A stretch of 64,000 nt of DNA from JAGVSR01 sp963750715 (GCA_963750715.1 CAVVRP010000014.1:248001-312000), one strand, 5' to 3'; counted from the stretch's first letter, positions 26,267-35,835 are shown. A program made the numbers and translations. Notes: a model not told the origin generated them from the letters alone.

Positions 26267-28078
26267 ATGTTCCAGACGTTCACATCCGCCGCCAATCCCG
26301 CGGCCATTCCCCAGCGCGTGAAGAAGCTAACGGCCCTGCTGGCCAAGAGCAAGCTCGAGGCGTTTCTCGTGCCGCGCTCCGACGAGCATCAGGGCGAGTA
26401 CGTCGCGCCCTGCGCGGAACGGCTCAAATGGCTCACCGGCTTTTCGGGCAGCGCAGGCGTCGCCGTCGTCGGACGCAAGAAGGCGGCTCTGTTCGTAGAC
26501 GGCCGCTACACGGCGCAGGCGCGCAGGGAAACCGACCCCGGGCTATTCGATCTTCCCGGAGTGGCGCGCGCCAAGATGGCCGGTTGGCTGATCGACAAGC
26601 TGCCCAAAGGCACGGTCATCGGTTTCGATCCGTGGCTTCACACCGCAGGCGACATTGCCCGGTTGCAAGCGCAGTTGAAGCCCAAAGGCCTCAAGCTGAA
26701 GCCCGTAGGCCGTAACCTCGTCGACCGTATCTGGGCCAAAGAGAGGCCCAGCCCGCCGGAAGCTCCCATTGTTCCCCATCCGATCGAACTCGCCGGCCGT
26801 TCCGCCGCCGACAAGATCGCCGACATCCAGACCGCGCTTCGGGACGAGCGTCAGGACGCCGTCGTCCTGACGCTGCCCGACAGCATAGCCTGGCTTTTCA
26901 ACATCCGCGGCAGCGACGTTGCCCACCACCCCGTGGTGCTTGCGTTCGCCATCGTACCTGCCAATGGCAAGCCAGAATTGTTCGTTGCTGATGCGAAGGT
27001 GACGAAGGACGCCCGCGCCCACCTCGAGCCGGTGGCAAAGATCTCGGGGGCTGGCAAGCTGGAAGACCGCATCAGGGCACATGCCAAGGCTGGCCGGAAG
27101 GTCCGGATCGATCCGGAAACATCAGCCTGGTGGTTCACGCGCAAGCTGGGGCCGAAGTCCCTGGTACGGGCCGCCGACCCGTGTCTGGGGCCAAAGGCGA
27201 TCAAGAACGCTGCGGAGATCGCCGGCGCGCGGGCCGCGCACCTTCGTGATGGCGCGGCTCTGGTCCGCTATCTTGCTTGGTTCGATGCGAAAGCGGAAAC
27301 CGGCTCGCTCGACGAGATCACCGCAGTAAAGCGGCTCGAGGAACAACGCGCGCGCACGCTCGCCTTAAAGGAGATTTCCTTTGATACCATTTCGGGCTCG
27401 GGGCCGAACGGCGCAATCGTCCATTACCGCGTGACGGAGCCGACCAACCGCAAGCTCGAGCTCGGCGAGCTGTTCCTGCTCGATAGCGGCGCGCAGTATG
27501 CCGACGGCACCACCGACATCACCCGAACCATCGCGGTCGGCAAGCCGTCGCTCGAAATGTGCGAGAGGTTTTCGCTTGTCCTCAAGGGCCACATTGCGAT
27601 CGCGACGGCGCGGTTCCCGAAAGGCACGCGCGGCATGGATCTCGACCCATTCGCTCGCCGCGCGTTGTGGGCCGCGGGGCTCGACTACGATCACGGCACC
27701 GGCCACGGCGTCGGCAGCTATCTGTCGGTCCACGAAGGCCCGCAGTCGATTTCGCGCGCCGGGATGGCCATCCTGGAGCCCGGGATGATCTGCTCCAACG
27801 AGCCCGGCTACTACAAGGAAGGTCAGTACGGCATCCGCATCGAGAATCTCGTGCTCATAAGCGAGGCGCAGGTCCCCGAAGGCGGCGACCGCCCCATGAT
27901 GGGTTTCGAGACGCTGACGCTCGTTCCGATCGACCGGCGGCTCGTCATCAAGGATATGCTCGAGCCGGCGGAGATCGCCTGGCTCGACGCCTATCATGCG
28001 CGCGTGCGCAAAGCCGTCGAGCCCGATGTGGATGCTGCGGCCCGCGAATGGCTGATCACGGCGACAGCGCCGCTTTAG
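26267..28078 (+). CDS. pepP: Xaa-Pro aminopeptidase (aminopeptidase P, M24B)
   Basis: 603 residues with three parts, as in large cytosolic APP: two creatinase-like N-terminal domains (LEAFLVPRSDEHQGEYV, LPDSIAWLFNIRG) and a C-terminal pita-bread domain. The dinuclear metal ligands appear as the Asp pair in LDSGAQYADGTTDITRT, His in GTGHGVGSYLSVHEGP, Glu in CSNEPGYYKEGQYG and the later IRIENL Glu. It removes N-terminal residues before proline. It stands 45 bases after prmA. Confidence 0.93.
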   Translation: MFQTFTSAANPAAIPQRVKKLTALLAKSKLEAFLVPRSDEHQGEYVAPCAERLKWLTGFSGSAGVAVVGRKKAALFVDGRYTAQARRETDPGLFDLPGVARAKMAGWLIDKLPKGTVIGFDPWLHTAGDIARLQAQLKPKGLKLKPVGRNLVDRIWAKERPSPPEAPIVPHPIELAGRSAADKIADIQTALRDERQDAVVLTLPDSIAWLFNIRGSDVAHHPVVLAFAIVPANGKPELFVADAKVTKDARAHLEPVAKISGAGKLEDRIRAHAKAGRKVRIDPETSAWWFTRKLGPKSLVRAADPCLGPKAIKNAAEIAGARAAHLRDGAALVRYLAWFDAKAETGSLDEITAVKRLEEQRARTLALKEISFDTISGSGPNGAIVHYRVTEPTNRKLELGELFLLDSGAQYADGTTDITRTIAVGKPSLEMCERFSLVLKGHIAIATARFPKGTRGMDLDPFARRALWAAGLDYDHGTGHGVGSYLSVHEGPQSISRAGMAILEPGMICSNEPGYYKEGQYGIRIENLVLISEAQVPEGGDRPMMGFETLTLVPIDRRLVIKDMLEPAEIAWLDAYHARVRKAVEPDVDAAAREWLITATAPL

Positions 28079-28083
28079 CTTCC

Positions 28084-28107
28084 TGCCTGTTACCGCCGGA
28101 ACAGGCA
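28084..28107 (+). terminator. Hairpin after pepP
   Basis: TGCCTGTT at 28084-28091 pairs perfectly with AACAGGCA at 28100-28107 around an eight-base loop, six bases past the pepP stop. The T-tract is poor, so termination may be incomplete. Confidence 0.45.
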
Positions 28108-28261
28108 ACAGCGCTTCTTCCTGACATGCTTGCTCCAGGCTAGGCCGCGCACGACTGCGTGTCGGCGCGATTTTTTTTCGCGCGGTTCGGACACGCTCGA
28201 GCCGAGTCCAACGGAGCATTGCTGCTTCGCCAACATGCATACAGAAAGGGAGAGATCGCCT

Positions 28262-29383
28262 ATGCGATACCTGTCACTGGCGCTCGGCGCTTGCGCGCTA
28301 TTCGGCAACGCTGCCGCAGGCGTGGCCGCGCCCCAAGAGCCCATCGGTTCAGCGGTCGCTGTCGTCAATCTAGTCAAAGCCGAGTTGTCTACTGAAACGC
28401 GCAATCTCGCCATTGGCGACGGCGTGCGTGAGAACGAGATCATCGATGTTGCGCCTGATGCACGCAGCGAATTGAAGCTGAACGACGATACAAAACTTGC
28501 GATCGGCCCCGGGGCGCGGCTGGTGCTCGACAAGTTCGTCTACGATCCGGTCAAGACGAGCGGCAACATCGCGGTCGATCTGGCAAAGGGCGCCTTCCGA
28601 TTCATGACGGGAGTTGCAACCAAGCAGTCTTACGTGGTGCGCGTCCCGGGCGCATCGATCACCGTGCGCGGAACCATCTTCGACGTGTTCGTGCAGGACA
28701 ACGGCACCTCCTGGATACTGCTGCATGAAGGCGGCGTCCGCGTCTGCAACGTGCGGGGAACGTGCCGCGAGCTCAATGATCCGGGCCACATGCTTCTCAT
28801 CAATGACACGGGAGATATCGGCAAGGTGTTCCGCTGGTCGAGCCTCAAGGGCATGCAGGGCTTCGATTTCGATACCGCCTTCCCATTTGTGTCGACGCCG
28901 CCGACAATTGGCCCCAAGCCCGTATTCACGAAAGACGCGCTCATCAACGAACCGAACGAGCCCGCGCCGAAAAAGAAGCGCCGGGCGCAGTCGACACCCG
29001 ACAAGGAAACCCAGCCCATCAGGACGGCATCGAACGATCCGCAGGCCGGCGGCAAAACCGTGAACACGACCGTGATGGAGCCGAATCCGAAGCGAAAGAT
29101 CGTGAATTTGGTCGCCATCGGCCCGCCTCGCATAAAGCGCCCCAAGAAGCCGCGCGACGACGCAGAGGTGACAGGCACAAAGCGTCGGTGGCTCGACTAT
29201 GCCGAACAGATGGCGCCGGGTCTCGTCGATCGCATCAGAACCCGGCCCGACCGTGGCGTGGAAGCGACGAGCCCTGACCTGCCCCCGGCGCGCACGGTGA
29301 ACTTCCAGCCGTTCCCTCGCATGAGCCCAGATACGGGCATTAGCAAGCCGCCCACGGACGGTGGTGGCGGGGGTCTCCGCTGA
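28262..29383 (+). CDS. Secreted FecR-domain protein
   Basis: 373 residues from ATG 28262 with a purine-rich AAGGGAGAG just upstream. The signal peptide (LSLALGACALFGNAAAGVAA) is followed by a FecR-type beta domain at about 40-180 (RSELKLNDDTKLAIGPG, LAKGAFRFMTG, VPGASITVRGTIFDVFV, LLHEGGVRV). The C-terminal half is basic, Lys/Pro-rich and probably disordered (KKKRRAQS, KRPKKPRDD). It lacks the membrane anchor and partner sigma factor of true FecR signal transducers, so it is more likely a structural or ligand-binding periplasmic protein. It converges with ligA. Confidence 0.82.
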   Translation: MRYLSLALGACALFGNAAAGVAAPQEPIGSAVAVVNLVKAELSTETRNLAIGDGVRENEIIDVAPDARSELKLNDDTKLAIGPGARLVLDKFVYDPVKTSGNIAVDLAKGAFRFMTGVATKQSYVVRVPGASITVRGTIFDVFVQDNGTSWILLHEGGVRVCNVRGTCRELNDPGHMLLINDTGDIGKVFRWSSLKGMQGFDFDTAFPFVSTPPTIGPKPVFTKDALINEPNEPAPKKKRRAQSTPDKETQPIRTASNDPQAGGKTVNTTVMEPNPKRKIVNLVAIGPPRIKRPKKPRDDAEVTGTKRRWLDYAEQMAPGLVDRIRTRPDRGVEATSPDLPPARTVNFQPFPRMSPDTGISKPPTDGGGGGLR

Positions 29384-29403
29384 ACTTGCGGCATTGTCAG
29401 AAG

Positions 29404-29430
29404 GCGGAGCGCTTAACGATCGCGCTCCGC
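29404..29430. terminator. Bidirectional hairpin between convergent FecR-domain gene and ligA
   Basis: GCGGAGCGC at 29404-29412 pairs perfectly with GCGCTCCGC at 29422-29430 around a nine-base loop, touching the last base of the ligA stop. Its position between convergent genes supports a shared terminator, although no T-run is present. Confidence 0.55.
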
Positions 29431-31577
29431 TATGAGACGAGCGCGATCCACTCGTCCTCGCTTAGAACCGTGACGCCGAGTTCGCGAGCCTTGGTCAGTT
29501 TTGAACCCGCATCCGCGCCGGCAACGACATAATCGGTCCTCGTCGACACCGAGCCCGCAACCTTGGCGCCAAGCCGCTCGGCCTGCGCCTTGGCTTCGTT
29601 GCGCGATAGCCGTTCCATCGTGCCCGTGAACACGACTGTCTTGCCGGTCACGGTGGAGACGACAGCAGCAACACGCTCGAACGGCTTGACGGTGATGTGG
29701 CGGCGCAGATCCGCCACGGCATCGACGTTGTGGGGTTCGGAGAAGAAGTCGATGATTGCGTCCACGACAACTCGGCCGATGCCCTCGATGTCGTCGATCT
29801 CGCGATAAGCCTCGCTGTCGCGCCCGCCCTCAGCGGCCCGCGCCACGGCGTCATCGAATGCTTCGATGGTATGGAGCGACTTCGCAAGATCCTTGGCGGT
29901 CGTCTCACCAATATGCCGAATGCCCAGTGCGAAGATGTAGCGTTCCAGCGAAATCGAACGGCGCGCGTCGATCGACTGGAATAGCTTCTGAACGGACCTC
30001 GTGCCGAAACCCTTTCGGTCGGCCAGTTTCTCAGTCGTGGCGGCATCGCGTGCCGCCAAGGTGAAGATATCCGCCGGTTTGCGGATCAGGCTCTCGTCGA
30101 AGAACAGCTCGATCTTTTCCTCACCGAGCCCTTCTATGTCGAAAGCAAGCCTGGAGACGAAGTGTTTCAATCGTTCCTTGGCCTGCGCCGGACAGACGAG
30201 GCCGCCGGTGCAGCGGCGCACAACATCCGCTTCGCCTGACTCTTCATCCGCCTCCCTCACGGCGTGACTGCCGCACACCGGGCAGACGTGAGGCATCGTG
30301 AACGGCGCCGCCCCCGGCGGGCGCTTGTCCTCGATCACCCGCACGATCTGGGGAATGACGTCGCCAGCCCGCTGCACCACGACAGTATCGCCGATGCGGA
30401 TATCCTTGCGGGCGATTTCGTCCTCATCGTGCAGCGTCGCATTCGCCACGACAACGCCGCCGACCGTAACCGGCTCAAGCCTTGCGACTGGGGTCAGGGC
30501 GCCCGTGCGTCCCACTTGTATTTCGATATCGGTGAGGACGGTCGTTGCCTGCTCGGCCGGAAACTTGTGGGCAATGGCCCAGCGCGGCGATCGTGAGACG
30601 AAACCGAGCCGGTCCTGCAGATCGAGCCTGTTGACCTTGTAGACGACGCCGTCGATGTCGTAGCCAAGCGTCGCGCGCTGCTCGCTCAATCGCGCATAGA
30701 ACGCCAGCACCTCCTCGATACTCCGGCATACGCGCGTCAGCGGATTGACCGGCAGTCCCCAGTCGGCAAAGGCGTCGATGACCCCTTTCTGCGTGGCTGA
30801 CGGCAATCGCTCGATCTCGCCCCAAGCGTAGGCGAACAACCGCAATGGCCGCGATGCTGTGACTTTGGGATCCAGTTGGCGAAGCGAGCCTGCCGCCGCG
30901 TTGCGCGGGTTCGCGAACACTTTCCCACCACTCGCCGCCTGCTCCGCATTGAGGCGTCTGAAATCTGAATGGCTAAGATAAATCTCGCCGCGTACTTCTG
31001 CCACCGCCGGTATATTGTGGCCATGTAGGATCTTGGGAATACTGTCGATAGCAAGCACGTTCGCGGTGACGTTCTCGCCCTCGAATCCATCGCCACGGGT
31101 CGCGGCCTGGACCAGATGCCTGTTTTCGTAGCGAATGGAAATCGACAGCCCGTCGATCTTCGGTTCCGCCGTCACGTCCGGGGTGTCGGCTTCGGCAAGC
31201 CCGAGGAAGCGCTGCACACGAGCGACGAATTCCGCCACGTCGTCGTCCGAGAAGGCATTGGCGAGCGAGAGCATTGGGCGCGCATGGCGCACCTTGCCGA
31301 AACCCTCGGCCGGTGCGGCGCCGACTTTGCGCGAGGGGCTTTCCACACTTTCAAGCTGAGGAAACTCTGATTCGAGTTCCATCAATCGCGCCCGCAAGCG
31401 GTCGTACTTGGTGTCGCTGATCTCGGGAGCGTCCTGTTGGTAATACAGCACGTCATGGCGCGCGATCTCCGCGACGAGCTGCTCATGCTCTGCGCGCGCG
31501 CCTTGCGGCACAGGCGGCGGACTAGCGGATGCCACCTGCCTCGTTCTGGAAGATCGGGGAGTTTTTTGAGCCGTCAT
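29430..31577 (-). CDS. ligA: NAD-dependent DNA ligase
   Basis: 715 residues with the full LigA domain order. An N-terminal Ia domain contains YYQQDAPEISD. The adenylation domain has catalytic Lys140 (AEPKIDGLS). An OB fold follows, then a Cys4 zinc finger (CPVCGSHAV and CTGGLVCPAQ), helix-hairpin-helix repeats (IEGIGRVVVDAI) and a C-terminal BRCT domain (VVFTGTMERLSRNEAKA, VTVLSEDEW). It seals nicks in replication and repair. ATG 31577 lies 39 bases after bamD, where many relatives carry recN. Confidence 0.97.
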   Translation of the reverse strand: MTAQKTPRSSRTRQVASASPPPVPQGARAEHEQLVAEIARHDVLYYQQDAPEISDTKYDRLRARLMELESEFPQLESVESPSRKVGAAPAEGFGKVRHARPMLSLANAFSDDDVAEFVARVQRFLGLAEADTPDVTAEPKIDGLSISIRYENRHLVQAATRGDGFEGENVTANVLAIDSIPKILHGHNIPAVAEVRGEIYLSHSDFRRLNAEQAASGGKVFANPRNAAAGSLRQLDPKVTASRPLRLFAYAWGEIERLPSATQKGVIDAFADWGLPVNPLTRVCRSIEEVLAFYARLSEQRATLGYDIDGVVYKVNRLDLQDRLGFVSRSPRWAIAHKFPAEQATTVLTDIEIQVGRTGALTPVARLEPVTVGGVVVANATLHDEDEIARKDIRIGDTVVVQRAGDVIPQIVRVIEDKRPPGAAPFTMPHVCPVCGSHAVREADEESGEADVVRRCTGGLVCPAQAKERLKHFVSRLAFDIEGLGEEKIELFFDESLIRKPADIFTLAARDAATTEKLADRKGFGTRSVQKLFQSIDARRSISLERYIFALGIRHIGETTAKDLAKSLHTIEAFDDAVARAAEGGRDSEAYREIDDIEGIGRVVVDAIIDFFSEPHNVDAVADLRRHITVKPFERVAAVVSTVTGKTVVFTGTMERLSRNEAKAQAERLGAKVAGSVSTRTDYVVAGADAGSKLTKARELGVTVLSEDEWIALVS

Positions 31578-31616
31578 GCCGGCACTTTGGTCGGGCGCTG
31601 TCGCGTGCGCAAGCGG

Positions 31617-32465
31617 TCACGTCGGACTTACGCTCTTCCAGGCCTTGGAGATCCACGACTCGCCGTCCTCACGCGGGGCAAGACCGTCGGACTGCAGCAA
31701 GGCATAGGCGTCCTTGTACCAGCGCGACTGTGGGAAGTTGTGCCCTAGCACGGCGGTGGCCGTCTGTGCCTCCTGCTTGATGCCGAGCGCCATGTAGCAT
31801 TCGGTCAGACGCATGAGCGCTTCCTCGACGTGGGCCGTGGTCTGGTAGTCGGACACCACCGTCTTGAAGCGGTTGATGGAGGCGATGTAGTTCTTCTGCT
31901 TCAGGTAATAGCGGCCGACTTCCATTTCGGAAGCGGCCAGCGTGTCCTCGCAGATGCGGATCTTGTTATCGGCGTCGTCGGCGTACTTGCTGTCGGGATA
32001 GCGCGTCTTGAGGATCCTGAATTGCTCCAGCGCCTTGCGCGTGTTCTGCTGGTCGCGGTTGGGACCCTTCATCTCGTCGAAGTAGGCCGAGGCGATAATA
32101 TGGTGCGCAAGCGGCGCATCCTTAGTGCCTGGGTGCATGACCGTGTAACGCTCGGCGGAAGCAATGGCCTCCGGCACCTTGCCAGCTTTGTAATAGGCAT
32201 ATGCGGCCAGCACGATCGAGCGGCGCGCTTCGGGCGAGTAAGGATGCGAGCGGTCAAGATCTTCGAACTTGGCGGCCGCCGATTCGTACTTGCCCTTGCT
32301 CATCAGAGCGTCGGCATCGGCGTACATTTTTTCAGGCGGATCCGTGTTGAGAGCACTGGTCGCGTCGCCAGATGACGCACAACCCGCAATCAGCACAGCA
32401 CTAGCTAGCGCAACACATGCCAGCAACGCCGGCGGTCGAATCAAAAAGCGGGTTTGAAACGCCAT
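31617..32465 (-). CDS. bamD: Outer membrane assembly lipoprotein BamD
   Basis: 282 residues. ATG 32465 starts a signal with lipobox VLIAGC at Cys29. Five TPR-like repeats follow, including MYADADALMSKGKYESAAAKF, AAYAYYKAGKVPEAIASAE and TECYMALGIKQEA. BamD is the essential lipoprotein of the BAM complex inserting beta-barrel proteins. The frame stays open to 32543, but that part is not signal-like. Lying between lpxC and ligA is its usual alphaproteobacterial position. Confidence 0.92.
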   Translation of the reverse strand: MAFQTRFLIRPPALLACVALASAVLIAGCASSGDATSALNTDPPEKMYADADALMSKGKYESAAAKFEDLDRSHPYSPEARRSIVLAAYAYYKAGKVPEAIASAERYTVMHPGTKDAPLAHHIIASAYFDEMKGPNRDQQNTRKALEQFRILKTRYPDSKYADDADNKIRICEDTLAASEMEVGRYYLKQKNYIASINRFKTVVSDYQTTAHVEEALMRLTECYMALGIKQEAQTATAVLGHNFPQSRWYKDAYALLQSDGLAPREDGESWISKAWKSVSPT

Positions 32466-32721
32466 GAGCCTTGCCTTGTGCGCGATTGCCGCGACGTGCA
32501 GCCAACCGCCTTGCCATGCCCGTCTAGCACAAGAATCAAGCACGGCGTAACAAGTCCTGACGATCGCGCCGACTTTTCCCTGCCTCGAAGAATATCGGCA
32601 GATTGTGTTTGATGTTTGGCCTGGTAGGGCCCTGTTTCCAAAGGAAATCAGGGCAGGCGCTCATAGACCGTAGGTCCAGCCGAGTAGCCCGGGAACAGCA
32701 CCCAAAATCTGCGAAATCGGC

Positions 32722-33663
32722 TTACTCGGCTGCGGCGAGTGCGGGGCTCATGCTGAAAGCCGGCCGGGCAACTCCCCGGACATGGGGAGCCTGAACTAGG
32801 GTCCAAGCGGTGCGATCCGCGAACAGCGCCTGAAGCACGAGCGAATTAAGGCGATGGCCGCCGCGAACTGAGCGGTAGGCGCAAAGCAGGGGATGACCGG
32901 AAAGGCTGAGATCTCCGACAGCATCGAGCATTTTGTGGCGAACGAACTCAAGCGGGTCGCGCAGTCCATCGCGGTTCATGACGCGTCCATCACCGATGGC
33001 AACCGTGTTCGTCAGGTTGGCGCCGAGAGCCAGACCGGCCTTCCAGAGGCGCTCCACGTCGCTCATGAAGCCGAAGGTGCGAGCGTGGGCCAGTTCATTA
33101 CGGAAAACGCCGGGGCACATTTCGAAAGCAAGGCGCTGTCGACCGATTACCGGGGTGTCAAAATCGATCTCGACATCGAGATGGAAGCCAGAGTGGGGCA
33201 CAATCTCACCCCAACAATCGCCTTCCTGAACACGAACCGGCTTGAGAACCTTGATGAACCGGCGCGGAGCGGGAAGTTCGCGGGTGCCGCCTTCGTCGAT
33301 GGCCTCGACGAACTGCGCCGCACTGCCGTCCATGATTGGAACTTCTTTGCTGTCGATCTCGATGATGCAGTTATCGATCGACAACCCGCGCAGCGCGGCG
33401 AGAAGGTGTTCAACGGTTCCAACTGTGACGCCGTTATCGTCGCCAATCACCGTGCAAAGGGTAAGATTCTTGACCTTGCCGACGTGGGCCGGAATGTCGG
33501 CTATAACCCGACCACGTTTGGTGACCGCAAACCGGAGCCCGGTATTAGCTTCCGCAGGATGCAGGATCACCGATACCGGCGCTCCGCTATGCACCCCCGT
33601 CCCCGCAAGCTCGATTTCGCGAGCAAGCGTAGTTTGTCGTGCGCCGATAAAGCGATTGGACAT
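32722..33663 (-). CDS. lpxC: UDP-3-O-acyl-N-acetylglucosamine deacetylase LpxC
   Basis: Committed zinc-dependent step of lipid A synthesis. 313 residues. The zinc ligands are His86 (TVEHLLAAL), His243 and Asp247 (FVRHKMLDAVGDL), with catalytic Glu85 and His270 also present. The N-terminal REIELAGTGVHSG motif is conserved. The C terminus (PAFSMSPALAAAE) is short. Its presence implies an LPS-bearing outer membrane. Separated from the ftsZ region by about 280 bases. Confidence 0.96.
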   Translation of the reverse strand: MSNRFIGARQTTLAREIELAGTGVHSGAPVSVILHPAEANTGLRFAVTKRGRVIADIPAHVGKVKNLTLCTVIGDDNGVTVGTVEHLLAALRGLSIDNCIIEIDSKEVPIMDGSAAQFVEAIDEGGTRELPAPRRFIKVLKPVRVQEGDCWGEIVPHSGFHLDVEIDFDTPVIGRQRLAFEMCPGVFRNELAHARTFGFMSDVERLWKAGLALGANLTNTVAIGDGRVMNRDGLRDPLEFVRHKMLDAVGDLSLSGHPLLCAYRSVRGGHRLNSLVLQALFADRTAWTLVQAPHVRGVARPAFSMSPALAAAE

Positions 33664-33941
33664 TCCTGGCCGTCCCTCGATCTCGTCCCCTAGCGCAGTA
33701 CCCTTCTCCTCAAAGGCACTGCGCCACCCCCGGCCGTTTCACTTTGCTGCTCGTCCTGTGCAGCCCACCCACGCTACTTCAGGCGCTTAGGTCGAGACCG
33801 CAGCAACGCTGCGAATACGGTCGATTTAAACGAACGATAACCGCCGTACCCCGCTGCTACAAATCACGCTTTCTTACACTCTGTTACGTTCGAAATTGCG
33901 CAACAAACTCACACCCGGAGCACAAGAAACCGGCAGTCACC

Positions 33942-34382
33942 TCAGCGACGGTCCTTGCTGAAAAACGCAGGTAAATTGGGCCTTTCTTCGATGTTTTGCG
34001 CCTGCACATGACGCCGCCGCTCAGCATTCGGAGCATTGTCGGCGGCAAATCCATCATGCGCCAGGGATCCTACTTGATTTTTCTGCGACAACACATGCAA
34101 ATCACGCGCCCCCAAATCACGCGTACTTCGAGCACGGCCAGTGATTCGCGCCAGCAGCCCGGGTTTGCGCGCAGGCTCCGGACGAGCAGCTTCGGGCCTG
34201 GCGTGAGCGGGACGTCGATCGGGAATATTTCCCGACTTTGCGTAGTACTCGCGCTGGCCGATGGCCGGGAAATCGCCCACCTCGGGCATCCGGCGCTGCG
34301 GCCGTCGGATTTCTGTCGGCGGACCGGGCGCGAAGTTTTCCTGTGGCGAGGGCGGGTGGCCCGGCGCCGGGGCGACGCCCGA
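33942..34382 (-). pseudogene. ftsZ: Continuation of the ftsZ frame beyond an in-frame stop (C-terminal tail)
   Basis: After the TAA at 34385-34383 the same frame stays open for 146 codons to TGA at 33942. The translated stretch is Pro/Arg/Ala-rich linker followed by segments typical of hyphomicrobial FtsZ tails: RMPEVGDFPAIGQREYYAKS, RKPGLLARITGRAR and a terminal ERPNLPAFFSKDRR, which resembles the conserved C-terminal peptide (IPAFL-type) that binds FtsA and other partners. The tail is thus detached from FtsZ by one codon. It could be expressed only by readthrough or by reinitiation at ATG 34289. Confidence 0.75.
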
Positions 34383-35714
34383 TTAATTCTGGGGTGCGGG
34401 TGAGAACTGGGGTGGGAAGCCCTCCTCGATCTCAACGTCATCGATCCGCGACCAGCTATCGCGCGGCGGTATCGGGGGCGGCATCGAAGGCGGCATAGAG
34501 GCCGATGCAGGGCCATGACCCTGCGGCGCAACCTGTGCGTAGGAATGCGGACCGGCGGATGCCTGCGCAAACCGGGTTTCGGGCTGCAGAGCTTCGGAAA
34601 GCCTGCGCTGAACGTCGCTTTCTTGCCCGTAGGGCAGATTTGCAGGAGGAGTCGCCAGCTGAGCGTAGGGCGAACGGCCGGCGGGCGGTCCGCCGGCGCC
34701 GATGGGTGAGGGCCACGGCGTCTGCTGGGGGGCGGCGCCAGGAGCCTCGATGCGCGCCATGCCGGAAGCCACGATCGAGACCCTGACGCGGTCGCCCAAA
34801 GTCGGATCGAACGTCGCGCCGACGATGATGTTGGCTTCCGGATCGACTTCAGCCCTTACGCGGCTCGCCGCTTCATCGACCTCGTAGAGTGTCAGATCTG
34901 AGCCGCCCGTGATGGACAGTAGTAGTCCCCTAGCGCCATTCAACGATACGTCGTCGAGCAGCGGGTTGGAAATGGCCTCCTCGGCAGCGATGATCGCGCG
35001 GCGCTCCCCCGTCGCCTCGCCGGTGCCCATCATGGCGGAACCCATGCCGTTCATGACCGTTCGGACATCGGCGAAATCGAGATTGATCAGCCCTTCCTTG
35101 ATGATCAAGTCGACGACGCAGGCAACGCCCGAATACAGCACCTGGTCGGCGAGGATGAAGGCTTCTGCAAACGTCGTCTTCTCGCTGGCGATGCGAAACA
35201 GGTTTTGGTTCGGAATGACGATCAGCGTGTCGACGTTCTGGCGCAACTGGGTGATGCCGGCCTCAGCGATGCGCAGGCGCCGCGCGCCTTCGAACTGAAA
35301 CGGCTTGGTGACGACCCCGACCGTGAGGATGCCCAGATCGCGCGCCGCCTTGGCGATGACGGCCGCCGCACCGGTTCCGGTGCCGCCGCCCATGCCGGCT
35401 GCGATGAAAACCATATGCGATCCCGACACCTGCGCCCGGATTTCCTCGATCGCTTCCTGAGCCGCCGCTTCGCCGATTTCAGGCTTCGAGCCGGCACCAA
35501 GGCCTTCCGTGAGGCTTGCCCCCAATTGCAGCCGGTGTTCAGCGTTGGACGCCGCGAGCGACTGCGCATCGGTGTTGGCAACGACGAAGTCGACGCCGGT
35601 TAGCCCAGCTTCAATCATGTTGTTGACCGCGTTGCAGCCGGCTCCGCCGACCCCGATCACTGTGATGCGCGGTTTCAAGTCAATGACTTTGGGAAGCTGT
35701 AACCTGATGTTCAT
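34383..35714 (-). CDS. ftsZ: Cell division protein FtsZ, ends at an internal TAA before its usual C-terminal peptide
   Basis: Tubulin-like GTPase that builds the division ring. 443 residues as given. Motifs: ITVIGVGGAGCNAVNNM (nucleotide), the tubulin signature GGGTGTGAA, NTDAQSL and NLDFADVRTVM (T7 loop). The GTPase core is complete to about residue 325. The Pro/Gln-rich linker then stops at FSPAPQN-TAA, short of the conserved C-terminal peptide, which persists in the same frame downstream. ATG 35714 (MNIRLQLPKV) is the family start. Without the tail FtsZ would polymerise but bind FtsA and other partners poorly. Confidence 0.95.
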   Translation of the reverse strand: MNIRLQLPKVIDLKPRITVIGVGGAGCNAVNNMIEAGLTGVDFVVANTDAQSLAASNAEHRLQLGASLTEGLGAGSKPEIGEAAAQEAIEEIRAQVSGSHMVFIAAGMGGGTGTGAAAVIAKAARDLGILTVGVVTKPFQFEGARRLRIAEAGITQLRQNVDTLIVIPNQNLFRIASEKTTFAEAFILADQVLYSGVACVVDLIIKEGLINLDFADVRTVMNGMGSAMMGTGEATGERRAIIAAEEAISNPLLDDVSLNGARGLLLSITGGSDLTLYEVDEAASRVRAEVDPEANIIVGATFDPTLGDRVRVSIVASGMARIEAPGAAPQQTPWPSPIGAGGPPAGRSPYAQLATPPANLPYGQESDVQRRLSEALQPETRFAQASAGPHSYAQVAPQGHGPASASMPPSMPPPIPPRDSWSRIDDVEIEEGFPPQFSPAPQN

Positions 35715-35835
35715 TGTCGCCCTCTTGTCGCCGGTCGGGTCCCAGACGGAACCTGTCGGGAACCGGCAGATATCCTCGTCTCGACTCGGTGCTAAACGCG
35801 AAGCACCACGATATGCACGGACACGCAAAGCACAC

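Noticed and set aside
28165..28183. GCGCGA and TCGCGC arms around a run of T as a terminator
   Set aside because: The T-run is in the loop, not after the stem. It lies far from a stop codon, and a better stem directly follows pepP.
33664..33941. Small genes between lpxC and the ftsZ tail
   Set aside because: Only short frames without start signals. The stretch is AT-richer and more likely holds the lpxC promoter and leader.
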